A model generated the notes under the pieces. That model was not told the DNA's origin, searched no databases, and saw only the letters and a list, made by a program, of their open reading frames with translations. Made by a program: the position numbers and the translations under genes. This document shows positions 33,772-43,900 of a DNA stretch of 64,000 nt, piece after piece (within the stretch, counting starts at the first letter, position 1; each line of letters opens with the position of its first letter). Origin of the DNA: Neoarius graeffei (taxonomy: Eukaryota; Chordata; Actinopteri; Siluriformes; Ariidae); contig NC_083571.1 of NCBI RefSeq assembly GCF_027579695.1, forward strand, positions 87,842,888 through 87,906,887, given 5' to 3'.

Positions 33772-34127
33772 CCATCCATCCATCCATTTTCTGCCACTTA
33801 TCCAGGTCCGGATCGTGGGGGTAGCAGCCTAAGCAGAGTAGCCCAGACTTATCTTTTCCCGGCCACGTCCACCAGCTCTTCCGGGGAATAACAAGGCATT
33901 CCCAGGCCAGCTGAGAGATGTAATCTCTCCAGCGTGTCCTGGGTCTGCCCCAGGGTCTCCTCCCTGTAGGGCATGCCCAGAGAACCTCCCCTGGTAGGCA
34001 TCCAGGGGGCATCCTAACAAGGTGCCTGAACCACCTCAACTGACTCCTTTCGACATGGAGGAGCAGCGGTTCTACTCGGAGTCTCTCCCGCATGACCAAG
34101 CTTCTCACCCTTGAAATGGTTCAATGG
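33772..34127 (-). mobile_element. LINE 3' end (5'-truncated)
   Basis: The minus strand encodes a C-terminal LINE piece with [28 protein letters not shown] and [15 protein letters not shown], then ends DKWQKMDGWM with an ATGGATGGATGG tail. TTTTGAACCAT stands at both borders. The clade is probably Rex/RTE-like in fish, not certain. Confidence 0.85.
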
Positions 34128-34196
34128 TTTTGAACCATTTGTTTCTTTAAAGATGAGTTGGTATTAATCTTAATTTTTCGTTAACAATCATTAATT

Positions 34197-34561
34197 GGGC
34201 GGCACGGTGGTGTAGTGGTTAGCGCTGTCGCCTCACAGCAAGAAGGTCCGGGTTCGAGCCCCGTGGCCGGCGAGGGCCTTTCTGTGCGGAGTTTGCATGT
34301 TCTCCCCGTGTCCGCGTGGGTTTCCTCCGGGTGCTCCAGTTTCCCCCACAGTCCAAAGACATGCAGGTTAGGTTAACTGGTGACTCTAAATTGACCGTAG
34401 GTGTGAATGTGAATGGTTGTCTGTGTCTACATGTCAGCCCTGTGATGACCTGGCGACTTGTCCAGGGTGTACCCCGCCTTTAGCCCATAGTCAGCTAGGA
34501 TAGGCTCAAGCTTGCCTGCGACCCTGTAGAAGGATAAAGCGGCTAGAGATAACGAGATGAG
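34197..34561 (+). mobile_element. SINE S, GAGATGAGAT-tail subfamily
   Basis: Target duplication ATCATTAATT / ATCATTAGTT. Nearly intact head and body. Confidence 0.95.
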
Positions 34562-34782
34562 ATCATTAGTTGTTTTTTTAAATTAATATTTGCTTTTATC
34601 TCATTTGGCTGATGTAAATATAATAATCAACTATCATTAAGTAGATCCTTGTTGGTTTCCAAGAACGAAATATCAAATTATCAGAGAAATCACCAGTCAT
34701 AATGGTTTTCAAACTGGGATTCAAAGCCAAAGAAAATAGTCCATAATGCCATACTACCACTTTTTTTAAAATAATTTTCACA

Positions 34783-35115
34783 TAAACTCACCACCCACTT
34801 TATTAGAAAACACTTGTACACCTGCAAATTCATGCAGTTATCTCATCAACCACTCATGTGATACCTGTGACTTTGATCGTGGTATGGATATTGGTACCAG
34901 ATGGTCTTGAGTTTTTCAGAAACTGCTGATCTCCCAGGACTTTCACAGACAATAGTCTCTTGAGTTTACACAGAATGGTATGAAAAACAAAAACAAGCAT
35001 CATGTGTGTGAAGGGTCTACAGGTTGAAACACCTTGGTGTTAGAGATCTGAGGAAAATGATCAGACTGGTCTGATCTGACAGAAAGTCCATAGTAACTCA
35101 AATAAATAAACACTA
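34783..35115 (-). repeat. Repeat U, inverted copy
   Basis: Begins ACTCACCACCCACTTTATTAG and runs to AGTAACTCAAATAA. It is the reverse complement of the other U copies in its overlap with 36225-36725. Confidence 0.65.
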
Positions 35116-35268
35116 CAAAAGACTGGAAGAAGGGCACTTAGAGAGCGCAGATCTCTGCCAAGGAAAATAGTTGACTCTTACATGATATGCAAATCTGCAA
35201 CTCCAAGCACTTTGTGTCTGGATGAGTTGTACTTACTGGCAATGATTCCTCAGCTGGTTTAACATTAA

Positions 35269-35738
35269 AGGGGCCAGCTCACCCTTCCCAGAAGCCTTTG
35301 TGCTAAATAGCGAGTCACCATTTTTCGATGCCATCGATATTCCACCGTCTTACCTTTGAAAAACAATCCACAACATTGCAGCACCAACCTAGACCATAGA
35401 TCTAATGTGAAATTGAAGCTATTTGGTCAAAGTAGTTAAATTTTAAATTCTTTTGACAGCTCCATTCTATTTTTATACGGTTATTCCATTGTAACGGACC
35501 AGAACTGGCCTCAGCTGTCCCACAGGCGGCCATGAAAAAAGAAAACATCAGGCATATTGTGTTCAAAGTTGTGCGCTTTTCTTTATTAGCAAAGGTTTTC
35601 TTGCAAAGGCTTGGTATTCAGCTAGGTGAGTATGTATGAAGAGAGCTAGCAAAGTAGCAGTCACATGCTTTCAAAACACAGTGGCCAGTATGTAAACAAA
35701 ACAATAAATAGGATTCTGGGAAAGCTGAGCTGGCCCCT
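35269..35738. mobile_element. MITE with AGGGGCCAGCTCA ends
   Basis: 470 bp with terminal inverted repeats (AGGGGCCAGCTCA, then a CCCAGAA part) and flanks TAA/TGA. No coding content. Confidence 0.75.
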
Positions 35739-35939
35739 TGAAGACATATTTTGAAACCACCATCCCCAAGTGATCCATGACGACTGCTTTCTTAATCATA
35801 TTTGAGCAACTAATCTACATGTGTATTCCAGAGGCTTACTGGTACCCATAAACATGGACTGTATTATGGAGTTGTCATGTTTCTACATTGGTTATGTTTT
35901 GTCATGATTGAACTTTACTGCCATCTATGAGATTTTAAG

Positions 35940-36725
35940 ATATATGGCATTGTTAAAAACATACTTCCACCAAGGTCAAATGCTGTGTCTCTTATTGAAA
36001 GTGAAACTAAATTTGTGGATCCCCCGTGACCCAGATCCGCTCCAAAATTTAATGGATTCTTCCTTGACCCATGATGCACCTTGCCATTAAGTTCTATGGA
36101 AATCAGGTTGGTAGGTTTTGGACAATCCTGCTTACAGACAAACAAACCGCCCCAAAAACATAACCTCCCTGGTTGAGGTCAAAAGACCAAGCGATCCCCC
36201 CCCAAAAAAAAAAAAAATCTTCACCTGTCCAGTTTAGGCAAGTCTGTGCTCATGATAGCCTCAAATCCCTGTTCTTGGCTGACATGAGTGGAACCCAGTG
36301 TGGTCTTCTGCTGATGAAGCCCATCCAGCTCAAGGTTCAATGTTTCATGTATGCAGAGATGCTCTTCTGCTTACCACGGTTGTAAAGAGCGATTGAGTTA
36401 CTATATCCTTCCTGGCAGCTCTGGCACAATCTGGCCATTTTCCTCTGACCTCTCTTAAATCAACAAGGCGTTTCCACCTACAGAACTGTCACTCACTCAA
36501 TGTTTTTTGCACCATCCTGTGTAAACTCTAGAGACTATTGTGTGTGAAAACCCCAGGAGATCAACAGTTTCTGAAATACTCAAACCAGTCCATCTGATAC
36601 CAACATCCATGCCACAGTGAGTCACAGAGATCACAATTTTTCCCATTCTGATGTTCGAAGTGAACATTAACTGAAGCTCTTGATTTGTATCTGCATGATG
36701 CTATGCACTAAGTTGCTGTCAAGGG
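35940..36725 (+). repeat. Repeat fragment plus repeat U copy
   Basis: 35940-36180 is a fragment related to a fish element with a CCAAGGAGGTTATG-type end in reverse. After an A run, 36225-36725 is repeat U (CTGTCCAGTTTAGGCAAGTC to GTATCTGCATGATG). Confidence 0.5.
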
Positions 36726-36734
36726 ATTATCTGA

Positions 36735-37130
36735 TTAGATGATAAGTTTAATTTATATAATGTCTCACACCCAAGGTCGCTTTACAATTAGGGAAAGGGG
36801 GGAAAAAAAATGTCCACCATAAGAGGGTCAGGATGTAATTTCAATAGCGTAGCTATCCACAGTCCCACCAAAAGGCGCATGAAGGTAAATCCCAAACCAC
36901 CTGCACAGCCACCACAGCGCCGCCGGGCAACATCACTCGGAACACCGCATCAAACACAGAAGCACCGCCACACAGAGCGCCGGACAACCCTAATGTTACA
37001 AAGAGCTCAGTGCAGTCCATAGTGAGGAGCAGAGACATCACCCACGGCGGACCAAGGCCTGAAGGGAACCGATGCCCAAAACTGGGTCCGGAGCTACACC
37101 ACAACCAGCGGATAAAACATTTATATTAAA
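36735..37130. repeat. Unclassified GC-richer repeat
   Basis: TTTATATAATGTCTCACACC, CAAGGTCGCTTTACAATTAG and the CACAGCGCCGCCGGGCAACA part resemble a fish interspersed repeat. It has no real coding frame. Confidence 0.4.
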
Positions 37131-38378
37131 AAAACAAACAAACAAAAAAACACTAATCAAACTATACAACACACAAAAAGGAAAACAAAGGGAGAAAAAA
37201 AATGATAAAGCTCCAGTGAGAAGTGGCAGCCAAAATGCGCACAGTGTACTCTTAACCGAAAGTGAACTTCAAAAGCAATTACAGTAGTAGGAGACATGTC
37301 ATTTGTAAACCTGATCAGGAATTGTGTGTGTAGTAAAGTGATCAAAAACATTTTAATGTACAGTATTTTTTAAATAGTAGTATTTAATTATTTTTATTTA
37401 TTTAATAATAATTTTCAAAAGAAATGAAAACTACATTGTTGTTCCAAAAACATAATAGAATCTTTGGGTACATGCACGTAAGCCATGTCCATCGTGCATA
37501 TTCTATAATGTATAGTGCAAAGTACCTATAGTTAAAGGCCCTGAACTGTATTTAATGGAGGCACATCAATGTATGTCACTTTGGTTGAGGCAGAGAAAGC
37601 AATCAATGAAAATGCCATGATTCATAATGTTACAATCAAGAGGATTCCAGGGTAATATTAAACCTGCTAATGCACTGTGGTTATTCGTGATCACATCAAT
37701 GAGGCATTCTACACTTACATTATATCACAAATCGATGCTTCTTAGATTGTCAGTTTCCTCCAGGGGAAACAAAGGCCACCAGTGACGAAACAAATAATGC
37801 TCTGGTTTGCTGTTGCACTTGAGTGTTTCCTGTAAGACATATTCTGTCAATTCTCTGGAAGTGCCCTGATGAAGAGATACATTGTTATGGGTCTTGCCAC
37901 CATATTAGCAGTCAGTGCGATGCAACAAGCAGGAGTAATTCAATTTTGCTATTGCCACAGTAGATGTGCTTTTGCTAGAGAAATACTTTCAAATCTGGTT
38001 TCACTTCCAACATCTCCAGTTTCCGTCTGCATCCGTTGTGCAAGTGACTTCATCTATATATCTATATATCTCCGTGGGTCCCGGAGCTGCAATTTATGAC
38101 ATTCACAAGCAGCAAATCTCATCTGAGCACCAAACCAGTCAAGAAGTGATTGTGATTCATGCTTGTGAGGAATTTGTAACTGGGTAGAAGTACACGTGTT
38201 TGTAGTATATAGTCAGTGATCTGTGTAACATCAGTGCCATGTATGGAAAGAAAATGTAGAGGCTGCATGAAGAAAGGACATTGCAAATTGGAGAAACTGG
38301 CCTCAATTTTCAAACACTAGGAGTCATGAAAATACTGAGAGCGATTTATCCATCAGTGGTAACTATACCTTCTGAGTA
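37131..38378. other. Unassigned intergenic sequence
   Basis: AT-rich, no gene or repeat recognised. Short frames lack domains. Confidence 0.35.
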
Positions 38379-38467
38379 TACAGTACCAGTCAATAGTTTG
38401 GACACACCTACTCACCCATTCACAGGTTTTTCTGTATATTTACTATATTCTACATTGTAGAATAATA

Positions 38468-38757
38468 CCACGAGTTGGCCTAGTGGTTAGTGTGTCCGCC
38501 TCTCGAACGGGAGATTGCAAGTTCTACTCACGGTCGGGTCATACCATCATAGGACCATCATAAAAATGGTACCTATTGCCGTCTGGCAAGGCACGCTGCA
38601 ATACAAATGCGAGTGTGGAGTCAAACTCTCACGGTTACCAGAAGACTAGCCCCCGACTGTAACTCTAGCTATGTAATAAGCAAGAGGCCGAGGGCTATGG
38701 AAACAGAGATCGGCACCGCCCTATGCGCCACATGGTGTGGGAAGGGACTTTGATTTG
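38468..38757 (+). mobile_element. Second tRNA-derived SINE family
   Basis: The head has a clear A box (TGGCCTAGTGG) and a weak B box near GATTGCAAGTTCTAC. The body includes GTCTGGCAAGGCACGCTGCA and the 3' end GGGAAGGGACTTTGATTTGA. It is not an actual tRNA gene: no acceptor stem closes. Confidence 0.75.
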
Positions 38758-38784
38758 ATATATCATAGAACAATACTGAAGATA

Positions 38785-39141
38785 TCCATCCATCCATTAT
38801 CTGTAGCCGCTTATCCTGCTCTATAGGGTCACAGGCAAGCTGGAGCCTATCCCAGTTGACTATAGGCGAGAGGCGGGGTACACCCTGAACAAGTTGCCAG
38901 ATCATCACAGGGCTGACACATAGAGACAAATTCACACTCATGGTCAATTTACAGCCACCATTTAGCCTAACCTGGATGCCTCTGGACTGTAGGGGAAACC
39001 GGAGCACCTGGAGGAAACCCACACAGACACGGGGAGAACATGCAAACTCCACAAAGAAAGGCCCCCGTCAGCCACTGGGCTCGAACCCAGAACCTTCTTG
39101 CTGTGAGGCGACAGTGCTAACCACTACACCACCGTGTCACC
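38785..39141 (-). mobile_element. SINE S, GGATGG-tail subfamily
   Basis: Full length, more diverged than most. AACAATA words at both borders suggest the target duplication. Confidence 0.88.
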
Positions 39142-39204
39142 AAAACAATATGTTTCATATTTTAGATTCTTCAAAGTATCAACCAAGGAGTGACCTCTCC
39201 TGAA

Positions 39205-40165
39205 GTCGACTACGACCAAAGAGATTGTAGTCAACTTCATGAAAGGTCACTCACAGCATCCCCCTCTGACCATCGATGGTGCTGCAGTGAAGAGGGTCAG
39301 CAGCACCAAATTCCTAGGGGTGCACATCGCTGAGGACCTCTCCTGGCCCAACAACACCACATCGCTGGCTAAGAAGGCTCAAACTCTCCTCTACTTCCTC
39401 CGCAAACTGAGGAGTGCACAAGTCCCACCCCCCATCATGTGCTCATTCTACAGGGGCACCATTGAGAGTGTCCTCACTGGCTGCATCACTGCGTGGTACG
39501 GAGGCTGCAGTGCCTCCTGCCGGAAGACTCTGCAACGCATAGTGAACATGACCAGCAAGATCATCGGTACCCCTCAGCCCTCCCTTACGGACATCTATCA
39601 CTCCCGTCTCACCCGCAGAGCCATCAGCATCGCTGGTGACACCTCCCACCCTTCACACTCACTCTTCAACTTCCTGCCCTCAGGGAAAAGGTACCAGAGC
39701 CTCCGGGCCCGCTACACAAGACTGCTGAACAGCTTCATCCACCAGGCTGTCAGGATGCTGAACTCTGTCCACGACCTACCCCCTACCCCTGGTCTGTAAC
39801 ACATTCATTCACACAAGAAACTCTCTCATATCCATTTGCACATCACACTACAAACATTTACCTTACTGCTGTATCTGCAGCTATTGCTCATTTGCACTGC
39901 TGTTCATATACACCTCATAAGCTGCTCTTCTAAGCACCTTCTCCGTTAGATATTGTACTGTATTTGCACTACTGCTATTTTGTACATTGATTTTAGTGTA
40001 TTTTTATCTATATTTATAAGTTTTATATATATATCATTTTTCTTATATTTTTTTTGTAATCTTTATCTGTTTTTACAAGTAATGTGAGAGAGAAAGGGCA
40101 TTTCGATTCTCCTATATGTCCTGGATATATAGTGAATTGACAATAAAAAAAATCTTTGAATCTTA
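39205..40165 (+). mobile_element. CR1/L2-type LINE, 5'-truncated 3' end
   Basis: An open frame to 39799 encodes the reverse-transcriptase C-terminal part: STKFLGVHIAEDLSW, LLYFLRKLR, FYRGTIESVLTGCITAWYG, RLTRRAISIAGD and FNFLPSGKRYQSLRAR. The 3' UTR ends GACAATAAAAAAAATCTTTGAATC. It lies inside Tc1-type element M5. Confidence 0.88.
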
Positions 40166-40733
40166 CCTTGATGATACTTTGCACACTATTGGCATTATCA
40201 GCCTATTTGGTATAACCAGCTTCATGAGTTCGTCACCTGGAATGCCTTTCAATTAACAGGTGCCTCATCAAAAGTTAATTAGTGCAATTTTTTTGCCTTC
40301 TTAATACATCTAAGATCAAACAGTAAGTAATAAATAATAAAAATACACTAAATAGTCCTATTCCACAACTATACTAATCCATATTATATCAAGAACTGCT
40401 CTACTAAGTAAAGAGAAACGACATCCATTGAATTAAAGGGCGTGTCCGAACTTTTGACCAGTACTGTAATTATAAAAGAACACATTTCAAAGAAGGAAAC
40501 AGCAGATATTAAATACTCATCGGGATGTTGCCACTTGATAAGGTTACATAATTTCTCTTTTGACAAATATTCAAAATGGAACTCGTCAGAAAAAAAAAAA
40601 AGGTAGCTTCAGTGCTAAAGGTTTCTGAAGCACACTTGGAGTGTGTGTGTGTTCCTTGGGCGAGCCATACTCCATGCTAGTTGCTGGCTGCAGTGAATGA
40701 GTGCAGCCTAATGGCTCGCTGACAGCACAAGCC

Positions 40734-40977
40734 TTACACTTCAAAGCTGATTTCACGGGATCGACTGAAGAGCGGCTCAGTGGACAACAGTGTGTCCGAG
40801 TAACTGCGTCGCATGTTTGTGGAGCTGCATGTGGTTTTGATGGCCACTTCATACGGAGGTGGTGGTTCCGTCTCCCAGTGGGGGGGTGGTCCTCGAGCAG
40901 CTGGGCTCCATGTTGTCTCCATAGGAGGGTAGTCAAAATCGTCCCCGTACATCCCTCGTCTTTGCCTTTCCAAAGTT
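40734..40977 (-). CDS. tmem61-like A exon 2
   Basis: It starts after a pyrimidine-rich TGTTTTAG acceptor and encodes the basic stretch ERQRRG, a Tyr/Pro-rich part, PPPY and a Ser-rich tail ending REISFEV and a stop. Confidence 0.8.
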
Positions 40978-43900
40978 CTAAAACAGCACACACAATCATA
41001 TACGCATGCACATGTCATCACGTTATTTCAAATTCACCAGAATATGAACCTGGATTCATGAAAGAAAAACAGGCCAAATTTGCAATGAAACCTTTAATTT
41101 CAAATCTTAGATATTTGATCAATTTAGCTCTGATTTGCCCTCTTTAAAAGTTCAGGTCTTGAAAATTTGGTTAAAAAAAAAAAAATAAGCAGGGCTCCTT
41201 CCTGCCTGGAACAAATAATGTTTGAGATGTTGCGAGTTTGAATGCTGATAGAGTACAAGAAAGCATACTTGTCACTGCAATTTGGATGAAAATGATGCCA
41301 TTCTATCTTCCTTGCTGATCGGAACGATACTCATCTATTGTAATTGTTTATAAGCTCATATATAAGACTGAGCAGCAAACTGAAATGATACGATGACTTT
41401 TGGAGAAAGTATACGTCATCAAGTTGCTAGCTGACATCAATATATTACACAGAACATCCAGAAGGAAGTTTGGTTCCAGTCAAAGTAAGTTCTGAATATT
41501 TACAACATAAATTTTCACAGCTGCGTTAATGTAAAGTGTGGACTTGTAACCTGACCCCTTCATAACCTGAATTTTAGTAAATGTTAATTTTCAAGACTTG
41601 AACTGCAAGGAGGAAGAGGATTTCAGTTAACTGGTGACCAAATGACCCATCCACCAACTGGCAAGCTGTATACTTTGATTTGCCACTTTGGATAAAAGTA
41701 CCTGGAGATTAATAAGTAATATATAGATTTAGGCACTGCCTAAAAGCAGAGCTCCCATCTGTTTCTGGGTTGTAGAATTTTCTTATATCATAGCCAGTCT
41801 CTTTTGTTTTATTTCTTTACTGGCTAGCACCTGTGATGATCTGGCAACTTGTCTAGGGTGGACCCCGCCTTTCGCCCGTAGTCAGCTGGGATAGGCTCCA
41901 GCTTGCCTGCGACCCTATCGAACAGGATAAAGCGGCTAGAGATAATGAGATGAGATGAGACTGGCTAGCACTGGCCACGAGGTGGTGTGTATGACTGGTA
42001 ATTACTACCACTGACCACTAGGCGGTGTGTATGACTGGTAATTACTACCACTGACCACTAGGCGGTGTGTATGACTGGCAATTACTACCACTGGCCACTA
42101 GGCAGTGTGCATGACTGGTAATTACTACCACTGGCCACTAGGCGGTGTGTATGACTGGTAATTACTACCACTGGCCACTAGGCGGTGTGTATGACTGGTA
42201 ATTACTACCACTGACCACTAGGCGGTGTGTATGACTGGTAATTACTACCACTGACCACTAGGCGGTGTGTATGACTGGTAATTACTACCACTGGCCACGA
42301 GGCGGTGTGTATGACTGGTAATTACTACCACTGACCACTAGGCGGTGTGTATGACTGGCAATTACTACCACTGGCCACTAGGCAGTGTGCATGACTGGTA
42401 ATTACTACCACTGGCCACTAGGCGGTGTGTATGACTGGTAATTACTACCACTGGCCACTAGGCGGTGTGTATGACTGGTAATTACTACCACTGACCACTA
42501 GGCGGTGTGTATGACTGGTAATTACTACCACTGACCACTAGGCGGTGTGTATGACTGGTAATTACTACCACTGGCCACGAGGCGGTGTGTATGACTGGTA
42601 ATTACTACCACTGGCCACTAGGCGGTGTGTCTCATCTCATCTCCTGTAGCCGCTTTATCCTGTTCTACAGGGTCGCAGGCAAGCTGGAGCCTATCCCAGC
42701 TGACTACGGGCAAAAGGCGGGGTACACCCTGGACAAGTCGCCAGGTCATCACAGGGCTGACAGACACAGACAACCATTCACACTCACATTCACACCTACG
42801 GTCAATTTAGAGTCACCAGTTAACCTAACCTGCATGTCTTTGGACTGTGGGGGAAACCGGAGCACCCGGAGGAAACCCACACGGACACGGGGAGAACATG
42901 CAAACTCCGCACAGAAAGGCCCTCGCCGGCCACGGGGCTCAAACCCGGACCTTCTTGCTGTGAGGCGACAGCGCTAACCACTACACCACCGTGCCGCCCT
43001 AGGCGGTGTGTATGACTGGTAATTACTACCACTGGCCACTAGGTGGTGTGTATGACTGGTAATTACTACCACTGGCCACTAGGCGGTGTGCATGACTGGT
43101 AATTACTACCACTGGCCACTAGGCAGTGTGCATGACTGGTAATTACTACCACTGGCCACTAGGCAGTGTGCATGACTGGTAATTACTACCACTGGCCACT
43201 AGGCGGTGTGCATGACTGGTAATTACTACCACTGGCCACTAGGCGGTGTGCATGACTGGTAATTACTACCACTGGCCACTAGGCGGTGTGTATGACTGGT
43301 AATTACCACCACTGGCCACTAGGCGGTGTGTATGACGTAATTACTACCACTGGCCACTAGGCGGTGTATGACTGGTAATTACTACCACTGGCCACTAGGC
43401 GGTGTGTATGACTGGTAATTACTACCACTGGCCACTAGGCGGTGTGTATGACTGGTAATTACTACCACTGGCCACTAGGCGGTGTGTATGACTGGTAATT
43501 ACTAACACTGACCACTAGGCGGTGTGTATGACTGGTGGTACACGTACACACCACAAAAAAATCAACTCGATGGGTTTACCATTTTTTCTTAGGTATGGTG
43601 CGCCGCTATAAACATATTTTGATCCAACATCTTCATTCATTTTCTCTACTACTTAGCCATTGCAGGGTGTGGGTGAGCTGCAGCCAATCCCAGCTGTCAT
43701 TGGGCGGTGGCTTACACAGAGACACAAATAACTATTCATACATTCACAGCTGTTTAGAGTAGCCAGTTGACCTAATCTGCATTAGTTGGGAGGAAATCAG
43801 AACACCCAGAGGAGACCCACACAGGCGTGAGGAGAACATGCAAACTCCACAAAGAACGATCTCAGTCGACTGGTAAGTTCGAACCCAGAACCTGCTTGCT

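Larger units (their letters stand above)
38381..40466. mobile_element. Tc1-type MITE M5 carrying two SINEs and a LINE
   Basis: Ends CAGTACCAGTCAATAGTTTG and the near-inverse of it at 40440-40466, with TA on both sides. Only about 0.5 kb belongs to the element itself. Confidence 0.8.

Noticed and set aside
33761-34108. Minus-strand open frame as a host gene
   Set aside because: It is the C-terminus of a LINE with target duplication at both ends.
38468-38540. tRNA gene
   Set aside because: A and B box words are present but no full cloverleaf closes and a SINE body follows.
41960-43533. Regular 40-bp repeat as a CRISPR-like array
   Set aside because: Units follow each other without spacers and the DNA is plainly vertebrate. 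It is a minisatellite.
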